From contig JALMQS010000030.1 in assembly GCA_024734495.1 (NCBI GenBank), positions 6,504,191 to 6,568,190 on the forward strand: DNA of 64,000 nucleotides. The letters are read 5' to 3'. Every line of letters begins with the position of its first letter. Within the stretch, counting starts at the first letter, position 1. The notes beneath the pieces were generated by a model. That model saw only the letters and a list, made by a program, of their open reading frames with translations, searched no databases and was not told the DNA's origin. The stretch comes from Forficula auricularia. Taxonomy: Eukaryota; Arthropoda; Insecta; Dermaptera; Forficulidae. Below, one piece after another: positions 32,811-43,870 of this stretch. A program made the position numbers and the translations under genes.

Positions 32811-35600
32811 TCATAACAATAATTTGTATTCAATTCAAGATATATTTACTAGTTAAGGCTATAAATAATTTCTCGGATAATTAATTCATTAAGAAAGTAA
32901 GAAAAGTTTTTAAACGAAATTTGGATATTTGACAACTATGAGGTATTGATATAATATAGGCCCTTAACAAGAATTTTTAAACCAGGAGAAGAAAGAGTTA
33001 TGAAGGGCTCATAACCCTGTTTTTATAATTTATTTTCTAGATTCGAAAATAATTTTAGATCAATTTTGCTTTATATTTTTGTTAAAAATTAAAAATAATT
33101 TTATCTTACAATATCAACTTGCATCAAGGACCCTGAGCTGAAATCATTTAGACATTTAGAGGCATTTAAATCTAAAAGTAAATCCACTATAAAATCTTAT
33201 AAAATTTGATTTAACACATTTTTACTTACCCTATGGTGTATGGTGAAGTATTGTTTCTAATCAGACATGAAATTCTTTTTTTTTTGCTTCGTATTTCTAA
33301 ATATCTAAAAATCGATTAAAACTATTTTGATTCACGGTGTTTCGGTTTACAATAAAGCCTTGTATAGTGAACATGGGGTTAGGTATTAATTAATTTGTCA
33401 AAAAGTCTGTTAGTATGTTATTTAGCGGGTGAGAGCGGATTACCAAATTTTTTGTAAGCTCTCGCTCAAAAAACTGATGAAGGTAGCAAAATAAATTTTA
33501 TATTTAGATGAGATTAAGAACTGCATAGATTTTGGTTAATAAATAAGAAGCTATAATATATATAAATCATATGCATAGGAAAAATTAGTTCATGATAAAA
33601 AAATCTTGAAATTTCATTGAAATCAAGATCTTACTAAAAAAGACTTGAATGCGCGGAATCTTAAAACGAACTAGGAAAGTTAATTTAAAAAATAAAAGAG
33701 AGCAAATAAGCATTTTGTTGCTAACTCGTAAATGCTCGCTTAGAGGCACAACAATAATTGATTCATCCATGTATTGAAAAAACTAAATAAATCTGTAAAA
33801 ATATTGCAGAAATGAATTTCAAACTTTAATAATTAAATAAATTATTGATTAATTAAGAATCAAATGCAGAAAAGATTTTGTTTTCATGAGGTTAATTTTT
33901 TTTTCTTTTTTCTTTTTTGTACGCTTATAAATATAACAAAGGCAGTTTCAGGTCATAGCCACCTGTTTAATGCTAAATTGTTTATGAATACAAGTTATAA
34001 ATAAACACCTCATTGTTTAAAGTGCATGAAATTTTGAATATTACTTGATTAGTATTCATTAAATTTTAGCCGAAGATCACGTTGTTGTTAAATTCTTCTC
34101 ACCTCTTTTCTCCCCTCTACCTTTCTAGAATCTTGTAACTATTAAAAGTTGTAGAATATAAATATAAGTATATACCTACGGCATCTAAACTATGTGATGT
34201 TGTTCATTTAAAGTTTAAAATTTAAACAAAAGAACAATTGAAGGGCTTGATTGAAAAAAACCATCGCAAATGAAAATACGAAATAGGAAAAAACAAAGTT
34301 AATTATGCAACACACATCGATATTCTTGTTAAAACAAACACGATGCAAAAATAGAATATAAAGCTCATTAAGATTCTAAAATATGTAGAATAAAGCACCT
34401 GACTTCTGCCCGTTCGGCTTTCTTCGGAACTAATTAAATTGATAAAAATTTTAATTGATGTACCTAAATCTCTTTATCTCTTGAGAGTAAAAATTAACCG
34501 AAATAACTTATCATCAATAAAATGAAAAATTCTTCAGATTTAAATGACATATTAGGATATAGAATATATAATATCATGCATGACCTGTACCAATAAATAA
34601 TATTTTTTGTCGTTAAAAATTATGTACCTACTACCTATGGGTACATTTTTTCATCAATGGAATTCTCTTTCCAATACTTTGGAAATTTCATCTAGAACAA
34701 GATATTACTTATATAGAGACTTGAATGCGCGAATACAATTTAAATTATTTGAAATAAATTGTATTAAAAAACAAAACAAAAAAGGACATTAATACGGATT
34801 AAAAAAATAAATAAATGCTCAAATACAAATTTTAATAGCATTCCTGTGTCGTCGTTAGAATGTGGAATTTCTCAAATCCTGAAGATTAAGATCGAAACCG
34901 ACTTCGGTTACCTTTGCTCTGAGATGAAACAAAAAAATAAAACAAAAACAAAAAAAACGGAAAACCACTTTCAATCAACTTGTTTCAAATAAATAAAATA
35001 TATACATGGCAATAATGGTGCAATCAGGTACGATTAAACAATTAAATGAGACACTTGTTTTTATAGAACAAGATATTTTCCGTTCTTGTTTCTCCGCTTT
35101 GAACCACCAGGTTCCTGTTTTCTAATATTTATTTATTTTTTTATTTATCCACTCAATTTTTATTACAAATGAACTAGAACTTAATTTCTTTTTAATTTAT
35201 TTATTTTTTTAATTTCTTTTCTTATAAAATTATATTAAATAAAATTTAATTAAAAATGAATCAATTTAGTAAAAAATTAATCAAAATGAATTTTTATTTA
35301 ATGCATTCAAGTTCTTAAAGGTGAGGGTTATCAATTACTTTCCTGAAGAATTGTTCTCAAAGACAGAGAACATAGAGATGGTCATTTGCTCAACAGACAA
35401 GGGATTCGATTCAGAGCTTACGCGCTTGATAGTTAGCATACGAGCTGATCACTCAGTTTCTTATCATATTATAATAAAAATAAATTTTGTTTGAAAACTA
35501 TAATGTAGTTACTCTAAACACCATACGTTTCGTGCAATCACTTTACTCACGTAATGATCCCTAGACTCTTGGTTTATATAAATTTAATATGAATGAATGC
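32811..35600. other. Non-coding AT-rich stretch; weak family A relic
   Basis: Near 33395-33545 there is a degraded family A head (TTTGTCAAAAAGTCTGTTAG, then GCTCTCGCTCAAAAAACTGA). Elsewhere there are only AT tracts. No gene evidence. Confidence 0.45.
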
Positions 35601-35603
35601 CTG

Positions 35604-36132
35604 CCCCCCCCCCCCCCCCCGAGGATGTCACCTTGCCGTGGTGGGGGGCTTGAGGGGCCTTGGCCTGACTAAGAACAACCATGTCTCACGGAAGAGACTA
35701 GCGATCTGCCCTACGGACGTAAAACCCAACTTGCTCAAAGAACCACACAAAGCCTCGGAAATATGACTGATAACACTTCGACGACACGCCAACGAAATAC
35801 GACACGATATAAGGATTTCAAAAGAAAGAACATTAAGAATTGGATGTTGGAATATTATGTCTTGGAATACCAAGAAAATAAGGAGCAAGAATATCAGAGA
35901 AGAGTGTGAGATCCAAGATATCGTCAAATGGACAAAACTGGAACCAACATGTGGATAGAGCCAACGCGGAAGGACTAATCAAAATAGCCCGGGATGGAAG
36001 GCCATCATCCAAGAGACCTAGGGGCAGACCGCCGAAGAGGTGGAAAGAAACCTGGGCGTCCTCTTCCACTGAGACGTGAGGCGTGTGTAGAAGAACAGGC
36101 GATAAGCCTATAATAAAGAAGAAGAAGAAGAA
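35604..36132 (+). mobile_element. Internally deleted non-LTR retrotransposon
   Basis: After a run of 17 C (35604-35620) comes a GC-rich 5' UTR-like stretch (CCTTGCCGTGGTGGGGGGCT). A frame from 35824 reads TLRIGCWNIMSWN, the WN start of an APE-type endonuclease. Within about 130 bp this gives way to sequence ending RPRGRPPKRWKETW (stop at 36077), the style of RTE-like RT C-termini, and a (GAA)n tail to 36131. Start and end sit in different frames, so the several-kb middle is missing. GAATG lies at both edges and may be a target duplication. It is best read as a deleted, dead or non-autonomous copy. Confidence 0.72.
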
Positions 36133-36134
36133 TG

Positions 36135-37335
36135 ACTGTTCATGGATTCCGTAGGAGAGTTTATGTCCAAATTCTGAAAACAAAAATTGGAGAAAAAGTG
36201 AAAATTCATACAAGATTTGGCACGTTGCCTTTAAATTTTGGTGATTTGGAAATGTTTTGCTAGTATATAGTATTGTTTGAAGCAGAACCCTGAAACTTTA
36301 CACAAAGCTATAATTTTTTAATAAAAATATTTTTTACAAATTTCAGCGATATATTACATATATAACAACTCTTCATGTAACAATTCCATTTTGTCAACCA
36401 AAAGTATTTTTAAAGGTGAAAAGCACAAAATTTAATTATCTTTTTTTTTTAATTTGAAAGGAAAATTTTTGGCATAATTACGAAATTTCTTCAATCACTG
36501 TTTTTAAATTTGAAAGAAATATTTTATCGAAATCCAGACATACAGACTGACAGACACAAAGACAGATGGGTCAAAAATTATTCTCGGAAATAGTTTTTCT
36601 CAATGATTCGGGCTTTTCTGAACATTATATTTAATTATCGGCGAAATGATCAGATGAGAGGCGACAAATCAATTATTTTATGCAATGAAAAGTTTTTGAA
36701 GCTTTTATTTTTGTGATTACTTTCATTAAAATTTGAATATTCATTTAAATAACAGATAATTAATTATAATTATTTATTGAACATGAACAAATAATACAAT
36801 ATAACTACGATGTTTCGATCGACTTATTCTGCGATCCATATTATTTAGAAGTTTATTTATAGTTTGATTTTAAGAAAGCCGATACAGAAAATTTAATTCA
36901 ATTAGTCAAAATTTGAAAAACATTTTAAACTCATCACTAAAACAATACAAATTAGAAGAAAATTGATTTTTTTACACTCGGCTTGTTTTTCCCAAATTTT
37001 GGTCGTTTTTGGTCATATAAGCTTCAAACTATTGATACAAACTACTGTAGGCAAATTTCAGCTTATTAGTTATAACTATAATCATTCGAAGGGTTTGTAT
37101 ATATAACTATTTGACTTTTTTCTGGTTTTCTCCATTTTTCTGCCAAAAGTTCTGAAGATAGGAATATTAAAATCTATCCAGTTCTTAGAGCGTTCCGAGT
37201 AGAATAATTTTAAAAAAATTTCTAGAGTTTAAAGTATACAATGATGAGAGTATTTTAACTGCAAGTTTTATAAAATATAGTTTCCTTGTAACGACTTAAC
37301 TAAAAGTTTTAAATAAATTAATTATGTAAAATAAA
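36135..37335. other. Non-coding AT-rich stretch; repeat words only
   Basis: Near 36280-36370 there is weak similarity to the repeat at 1885-1960 (GAAACTTTACACAAAGCT). A CAGACTGACAGACA run lies near 36541. No gene was seen. Confidence 0.4.
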
Positions 37336-38000
37336 GATGTCTCTCATCTAATGGTAGATGAAATTCTACCGATGGTTTGGGTTACCTGTCAACTTTTGCC
37401 TTTCCAAAGCTGGTCTGTCCAAGCAACGACATCAAACGGCAATATCAAAAGGACATCACGGACAGGAATGACGCCATTAAACATGAAATTAAATAGGCAA
37501 TTATGTCACTGGCTATTGCCTATAAAGTCTCTCGGCTTATCAAACAGACCATTTAATTTCACTTTTTATTTCATTTAATGGAATTTGTTATTTTTTTACT
37601 TCATCTTATAGCTCGTTTGACGTTAACATATTGATTTCAGAGAATTAATTTATTATAAATTAAAAAAAGATAAATTCATTTATCTAAGACTTTCATGAGC
37701 GAATTGTATTAAATAGTAGTACAATTAAAATACATAGATATATATTAAATTGGAATTAAGCATAAATCAACATGAAGAATTTTATAAATCGTCACTTGGA
37801 TTAATTTATATTTGCCAGCTTGTGCAAATTCCCTTAAGGGATAAATTCATTAAAATCAATGTGGTAATTGAGGGTTGCTACTTTCAAGATCTCTATTTAA
37901 AATACATCAATCAATACCAAAAGGATGTAATCAATATAAAAGATCCTCCGCATCAAAAATAATCATGGGTATAAAATATTTTTGATTATTTAACATTAAT
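37336..38000. other. Non-coding stretch with repeat-like GC-richer part
   Basis: Sequence 37345-37580 is GC-richer and has ends resembling each other in inverted form (TAATGGTAG..., ...TTTAATGG). It may be a decayed MITE. Frames at 37351-37578 and 37750-37962 have no motif. Confidence 0.35.
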
Positions 38001-38004
38001 TAAC

Positions 38005-38110
38005 ACATGAAATTGCAGAAAGTTATCTGAAAAACAAACTCTATCCTCCCATTAGCATATTATATGGTACATTTATTTCTTCCCTAATTTCTTTAACTAC
38101 CCTCAAATAT
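38005..38110 (+). repeat. Dispersed repeat family B, partial copy 3
   Basis: The sequence GCAGAAAGTTATCTGAAAAA, CCTCCCATTAGCATATTA and the TTCCCTAATTTCTTTAACTA end align with the two other copies (7385-7545, 13470-13630). Confidence 0.5.
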
Positions 38111-38120
38111 TCAACACTTG

Positions 38121-38225
38121 TAGCACAATTTTTCGAACTATATAGTAACTATATAGTGCCTATATAGATTTCGAGAATCTATATAGCCCCGATATAGTTA
38201 CTATATAGTTTGAAACATTGTGCTA
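38121..38225. repeat. Near-perfect 105-bp palindrome
   Basis: TAGCACAAT at the left edge is inverted at the right (ATTGTGCTA). Inside, CTATATAGTAACTATATAG pairs with its complement and the centre is CTATATAGATTTCGAGAATC. The whole unit can form a single hairpin with few mismatches. It has no obvious target duplication and is probably a small foldback/MITE. Confidence 0.75.
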
Positions 38226-38755
38226 CTAGGAATTTGCGATCACCCAGAACCCAAAGAAACAAATTAAACCAACTCATTTCTCAAATTCATTTAACCTTAA
38301 GACTTCTCTTGTCTGGAATTCCCTCCCTATCTATATCTTAATTGAGTTCTTCAATGCTTCCAGAGCCAAATTCACAAATGGCTTCAAATCATTTTTCATA
38401 AAAAATAAATAATTTGAAATGGTTCCGAACACGTTGCACATACGTCGCTGAATCGAAAGCTCTCTCTCTCTTTTCTAATCTCTAAAACGTTCTACTACTT
38501 GTTTGAACAAGACAATATTTACCTTAATGATTCATTGTTTCAATTTGTCTTAGTATTCATATTATTAAAAAAAATATTGTAGAAGTAATTTCTCCTAATT
38601 TAAGCATTAGTTTCTGTAAGATTTCAGAAAAATTTATGAACCATTGTATTAGATCAAAAAATCGTGTTCGAATAAGATCATAAAATCTTGTTGATGTTCT
38701 AACGAAGGTCCATAGACTTAAAAAAAATAATAAAGAAATAATACTTAAATATAAA
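38226..38755. other. Non-coding, nothing recognised
   Basis: A CTCTCTCTCTC run lies near 38460-38471. No other signal. Confidence 0.4.
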
Positions 38756-38758
38756 TTA

Positions 38759-38873
38759 GCCTACAGCCTTGGTATGTTGAAAGCAGCTGAATCTATTATA
38801 ACTAGGAAGTTAAGCAACATGTATTTTTAAATGGGTGACCATCTAAATTGATTGTGTTCAAGTTGTCATTGGC
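38759..38873 (+). pseudogene. 5S rRNA-like relic (pseudogene or 5S-derived SINE head)
   Basis: The sequence follows animal 5S rRNA from end to end: GCCTACAGCC start, CTTGGTATGTTGAA, box A AAGTTAAGCAAC at 38807-38818, box C ATGGGTGACC at 38831-38840, and GTTGTCATTGGCA at the end. It is about 115 nt against the usual 120, with roughly 6 bases missing between boxes A and C and many changes elsewhere, so it cannot be a functional rRNA. No T-run terminator follows. It could be a lone pseudogene or the head of a SINE3-type element. The downstream part is not recognised. Confidence 0.72.
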
Positions 38874-39084
38874 ATATTAACTATCGTTCTAATCCGAGTC
38901 GTGTTTCACGCATCTCACTAGAAATAATATGGGTACAAAAGAAGGATATTATAAAGTGAGCTTATTATTATACTACCCCCTTGTTATTGCCAGGACTTTA
39001 ATTTAAAATCTATATATTGCATTAAAAAATTAATTGTGAAAGATGAACTTAAAGATGTTTGGACAAAAATATTTGCTTTAATTA

Positions 39085-39430
39085 AATCCAATCGAATATT
39101 CTCTCTTTCTATAACGAGTATCGTTTTGGTCCGAGTACAAAAGGCCATTCCTAGAATAATAGAAATTAAGAAATTAATCTCTAATAGTCTGAAACAGATG
39201 TTAGCTTGTATTTAGCCTCCTTGCAATACACCTCAGTTCTAAAGAAAGAGAGATCATTCTATCCACGCTCTTTGTAGTTATTTTCATCGATCAGATTCTA
39301 ATGAAAGAATCGCTCACCAACACATTAAATATTTAATAAATAAAAAAATGAAACTTTTTTCAAGACTCGCTATACAATAACAGCTTCTTAAAATCTCAAT
39401 ATAATAATTCAAAAAATATTTTCTTCCTTT
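39085..39430 (-). repeat. Dispersed repeat family D, inverted copy
   Basis: The reverse complement matches 21990-22300 through CAAGTACAATAGGCC-like, GGAATGGCC, TCTTTCATTAGAATCTGATC and GAGTCTTGAAAAAAGTTTCA words. Indels are common, so divergence is substantial. Confidence 0.65.
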
Positions 39431-40185
39431 TGAACCAGATATTCTAAAATCTAATCACTACTATGTATTGATCCAAACGAACTTTTTGACTTTCTGTTCT
39501 TAGACTATAGGGGTAAGTATCGGAACAAATAAAGTTATTTTAAAAATAAAAAAACGTCAAAGTTTCTAAAAAAATATTTCAAATAATAATTTGCTAATAT
39601 ATAAAAAATAAATATAAATTGTTAATTAGTTATTATATACAACAATGTCTATATTTACGGAGATAAATTTGTATATACCTATATGTTATTAGGTGGTGTT
39701 ATAAATTTTCTAATCAAATATTTCTTTACATATATATATATATTATTAAACGTATATATAACATATGTAAGAGAGCTCCAAGAGAGAAATCTAATTGTAT
39801 GTTCTTATAAATTAATATAGCGTTAATTTATTATATTTAAAAATTTCGAATAAGGGAGTTGTAACCTTAGATCTTCTTATGGTAAAGTAGTGGGGTTATT
39901 AAAAGTTACGACTCTTTTATCTCCATTCGAAACAAAACGTATGCTTCTTAAAAGTATTTATAAAGTATTGCTAGTAAAGGTAGAATTTACTCAATAAAAA
40001 AAATTAAATTAATATTCTTAGAATAAAAGCGAATTACCATTAGTAATTTTTTTTGTTAATTCTTGAAAATCCTACTTAGTACTTTTTTTGAGAACGATGC
40101 TTATTAGTGTTGCTTTGATTAAGTGCGAACATGACATTTACAATTTCATAAGAGAGATAAAAAACAAAAACCTCCATTACGGTAG
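39431..40185. other. Non-coding; possible 9-nt microexon geometry
   Basis: On the plus strand TTTTTGACTTTCTGTTCTTAG, then nine bases (39504-39512), then GTAAGT form back-to-back strong splice sites. Chance cannot be excluded. Otherwise AT-rich. Confidence 0.25.
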
Positions 40186-40189
40186 TAAT

Positions 40190-40475
40190 TCAGTTTTTCT
40201 AAATCTAAAAGGTTTGCTTGCTTAGCCAGGTGGAGGGTGATGGCCCGCCACCTGAGCATGTGTCTGTGTGTGACCATGTGACCAGAGGAGAGGAAATTAG
40301 ACCCCTGTAACCCATTTCTTGCCGGCCTAGAAGCGTCTCACCGGCGCGGCAGAAAGTAATTTATGGGTTTGCCCGTGGGAACCGAAGTCGAGGGCCCCCA
40401 CCGCCCAAAAAGGGTCAAAAGAGGGGAAAGCACAGGTTAAAAGGGCAGATCACCGGCCAACCGGAAAATTTAAAA
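40190..40475. other. Unexplained GC-rich block
   Basis: This 280-bp block is far GC-richer than anything within several kb (GGCCCGCCACCTGAGC, CTCACCGGCGCGGCAG, GGGCCCCCACCGCCC). No frame is open across it and it has no terminal repeats I can see. It is possibly the 5' part of a non-LTR element, or recent foreign insertion. I do not recognise it. Confidence 0.4.
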
Positions 40476-40990
40476 CAACAAACTATTGTTTATACTTGGT
40501 TAATTGCTTGTTTTCATAATTTCTCTATTAAGCGATGTGAAGCTTATGAAATATCACTTACGAAAATTTTATTACACTCATGTTTCATCTTTAAATTTAT
40601 ATTTTTAATATATTTTATTTTTTTATTTTTATAGCTGTCAAAATTATATGAGGAATATGTGTACAATCAAGGTATAATTTATAGTATGAAAGGCATTAAA
40701 GAATTCAGAAAATAAATAAATAAATTTTTGGTTTAAGAATTTTTCTATTAAAAGACAATAAATGATTTTTTTATAAGCTTTTTTGCTGCTCTCTCACTTG
40801 ATGACGATCTAAGAAATAATGATCGAAAAGATGTGTGAATTTCAATATTAATAAATTAGAGAAAAAAGTGATTTTTTCAAAAACTCTCTCTACGCACTTA
40901 AGTAACAATTTGATTTTTTGTTATAATTGCTGGGTTGTCTGTGCCGGAAATTCTGAATCTAGAAAGGCAATAATATTCACTAAATTGTTT
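40476..40990. other. AT-rich, nothing recognised
   Basis: No features seen. Confidence 0.4.
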
Positions 40991-40994
40991 GAAT

Positions 40995-41080
40995 TATTTA
41001 ATTGATAAACTATTCAGTTTCGGTCACCACTGGTTAAGACCATCCTCAGTATCTATCTCGTGTCAAGAACCGGAATTTCA
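40995..41080 (-). repeat. Repeat end with CTGANGA-hairpin-GAAA motif
   Basis: On the minus strand CTGAGGA (41049-41043) is followed by T, then a GGTC/GACC-closed hairpin, then GAAA (41021-41018) and a tail resembling 17905-17935. This belongs to the family with ends at 17110-17990, here as a single terminus. Confidence 0.6.
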
Positions 41081-41800
41081 ATATTTCCATAAAACATTCA
41101 TCCCGAGTCTTCAATACAGACAATACTCAATTTAAAGGAAGAATAGAAAAAAGTAACTGGCTAAGGATGATTTTTTTCCAAGTTTCAATTATTTTTAAAA
41201 ACAATAAGGATACAAATTGAGAATCAATTCAAGTAAGATTAAAAAATTTTAAAATTACAATGCCCTTTTTATTTAAGAAAAATCTTATTTCGTAAAATAC
41301 TAATTCGAACATAAGATCCGGCTTCTGTATATATACTTTTACTACCGGATCTCCTTAATTGCGAGCTAAATCACAATGTTAACAGCCCTTAAAAATGTCC
41401 ACATTCAAGACTAAAGCGATATCCAGCTAAGTTTGACCAGAAGATGGTCAAAAAACCCTAAGACATTGAAATCGTTAAAAGTGCTGGTTATCTCAGGGAT
41501 GAAGGTTGGATTATCAAACATTCAGACATATGTTTTCAATGATCAATATAGACTCCCCTTATCTAGTATTTTAGTAGTAGGTACTCCAACGACGCTAGCT
41601 AATCCTCCTTGGCAGGATTATAAAAGAAATAAGAAAAGAATGACAGGATTAGCCCCTAGCGTGTCAATGCTCGTTTCTAAGATGGGAGTGTCTTAGAGTT
41701 CCGGGCAAAGAGATACAATTATATATGTACTTATATAGTCTAGTAAGAATTATTATAAGATTTTACTAAGGCGATTTTCATATACTACCAAAAAAACATT
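41081..41800. other. Non-coding, nothing recognised
   Basis: The 87-codon plus frame at 41433-41696 has no domain I recognise and no splice context. I do not call it a gene. Confidence 0.4.
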
Positions 41801-41807
41801 CAAAGAC

Positions 41808-42158
41808 ATGAATAATTGATCATGGTTCTGCTGAAAGTTAAATCTTCTATTTCGTTTAGTAATAGGGAGGAAATTAAATAAATAATTATCAATACATAAT
41901 AGGTAAATGGAGGACATTTGTTGGAGAGGCAGACCAAGAATAATGAAAAGTACAAATTCCAAATAAAATAATTTAATGGAAGATCATTTTAAATTGATTA
42001 AAAATTGGCTGTTAGGAGGATGTTCTCTCCTTTTTCAGAGTTTAAAAACAACAATGAAGGAGGTTTATTTATTGATAATTATTTATTTATTTAGATTCCT
42101 CCCTTATTATTTGATAAGACAAGATTTCACTTTCAGCAGAACCATGATCAATTATGCA
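41808..42158. repeat. Inverted repeat, arms about 95 bp
   Basis: The left arm (AATTGATCATGGTTCTGCTG, then AAATCTTCTATTTCG and GGGAGGAAATTAAATAAATA) is inverted at 42055-42158 (ATTTATTTATTTAGATTCCT ... TCAGCAGAACCATGATCAAT). A spacer of about 150 bp separates them. It looks like a foldback-type element. The minus frame at 41753-41962 is not coding. Confidence 0.7.
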
Positions 42159-42159
42159 T

Positions 42160-43400
42160 GCTCTATACTTTTCCAGGACCGAAATGAGCGGGTAATTGTT
42201 TCCAATCCGGGACAAGTTAATTGATCCTGGGAGAGGGTTCTTTCCTTAATATCTCCCCTGAGTTAATCACAACAGAGTAAAATTATCTCCACTTAACAAA
42301 CACATAATTTATCTTTTACCCTTTACCAATTGAGCCCTGCGAAGGGTCTAATTTCGACCTTTTTCCTCCAGTGCACTATAGGTCTCTCTCGGCTTCAATT
42401 TGCCGTCGCCGTCGTTCCATTTGTTAGTTGAATCGTTTTTCTACTCGGTTCTCGGATCAAGATTTATTTCCCTAGCGCAAAACCACTAAAGAATATCTTA
42501 ATCAGAATCTTAATAGCAAAAGATGAACTAAAGTCAGCCTTTGACGGAGAATCCATCTTCTTATTCAAAGGAGAGGTTAGAGAAAAATAATGTAAAGCGA
42601 AGAAGAAATTTGCTCTGGCTTTCAGAAGAAAATTTTTCTTAACGAAACTTATTTTGATTTATAATACATTGGACTTTGCTAGGTTTTATTGCCATTTTAA
42701 TTTTGGTTTAAGTAAAATTTTTAATTAAACCCCTTATCTCCGAAATAAATATAAATGACATTATGACATATTTTCTAATTAATTAAATTCACTCGTAGGT
42801 TATTCGAGGGGATACAGTATTTGCCTACAAAGCAGGTGTAATCACATTTTGTGAATAGTTGTTCCCCCACCCTGAAACCATAAAATTATCCTACTCTCCA
42901 ATTGAGGACCCATGTTTTAGAAGACATGAAAATACACATTCACTTTGAAACTTAATAAGATATTTTCCAAAATCCAGAATCACTGAACTACAATTCATAA
43001 AAAGTATAATCTATAGTAAGAATATGTTTCCTCATTCCATATGTTCTATTCTTCCAAGTAATCTCAGATATCTAATTTTAATTTTTCTTAATTAATTAAA
43101 TTTAATTAATCATTTAAAATATCAATATCATATAATATTTATTATATATCTCTAAGCTTGCTTACGATCTTCTTCCCACTAAAAATCGTACCGGCTGTTA
43201 TTTTAATTAAAATGATTAATAAAAACCGCGATCAGGTTCATTAGGTCTTTTTTCTTCCTCCTCTCCTTTCCGCTATCATATTACGTTAAGAGTGTTGGGC
43301 ATTTGGACCGTTAGTTGTTTAAATCCATCATTGATTGACTTCTTCTCCAACATACTATGAATAATAAATTGAATAAAATGAAGAGAAAAGAGAGAGAGAA
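42160..43400. promoter_or_regulatory. Upstream-intron region with GC-richer islands; candidate enhancers
   Basis: The islands at 42335-42470 (GCCGTCGCCGTCGTTCC) and 43185-43310 (CGTACCGGCTGTTATTTTAA) stand out from the AT background and contain TAATTA/TTAATTAA homeodomain-type words. Between them is AT-rich sequence with nothing recognised. The stretch lies just downstream (in gene orientation) of the exon at 43409-43473. The regulatory role is inferred. Confidence 0.22.
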
Positions 43401-43408
43401 GTACTCAC

Positions 43409-43473
43409 TTTGGAGAAGCCGATGTTAGGTGTCGGTGCTTGATGTTGGAGAGCAGCATCATGACGTTTGAACA
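43409..43473 (-). CDS. Candidate 65-bp coding exon, minus strand
   Basis: This is the best exon signal in the window. On the minus strand TGTTTGTTTTTACCTTTTGCAG precedes it and it ends CCAAA followed by the textbook donor GTGAGTAC (43408-43401). GC is about half, against about 30% around it. Frame 1 (CSNVMMLLSNIK, then HRHLTSASPK, two bases left over) joins in phase with the exon at 5177-5271. Frame 3 (F-K-R-H-D-A-A-L-Q-H-Q-A-P-T-P-N-I-G-F-S-K, two leading bases) is also open, while frame 2 has a stop. I do not recognise either peptide. If the next exon is at 5271, the intron is about 38 kb, filled with the elements listed here. Confidence 0.6.
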
Positions 43474-43619
43474 CTGCAAAAGGTAAAAACAAACATTAAC
43501 GTTTTTCAATTAATCAGCCTGGAAATGGGCCAGTCAGTTTTTTTGATTTTTTTTATGGATATTAAATTCAATATTTATCAAAAATAATTTATTTTAAGAT
43601 CAAAATCCTGACGACGAAC

Positions 43620-43870
43620 GGAAAAATAGCATTTTTTAGCATCTGGACTTTTTGGCAAAACCGTGCTAAAATTCAATCTAAATGAATACTACAATTTGTG
43701 AATTTGATTGAGACCATGTGGCCCGTAGTCTTTACCTGAGGACCCTTTGAAGTCGCGTTTGGCGCGAGACCGATCCAATACTTTATCTGCTTTGTATTGG
43801 ATAAAGTAAAAATGGGGAAATGACTTGCGCCTTTTTTCGTACGGTAGTTATACCCTTAACTTATATGCCA
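43620..43870 (+). repeat. Dispersed repeat family C, copy
   Basis: The sequence TTTGGCAAAACCGTGCTAAA, AATACTACAATTTGTGA, TACCTGAGGACCCTTTGAAG and GGATAAAGTAAAAA aligns with 60300-60545 almost throughout. It includes GAAGTCGCG and CGAGACCGAT words. Copies differ by scattered substitutions. No ORF. Confidence 0.75.

Noticed and set aside
33221..33262. Strong minus-strand donor GTAAGT after ATAGG with a possible 27-nt microexon
   Set aside because: The acceptor is weak, the exon is tiny and AT-rich, and chance is the simpler explanation.
35628..36213. Two minus-strand frames of 99 and 126 codons
   Set aside because: They are antisense to the non-LTR element, whose plus-strand motifs are clear.
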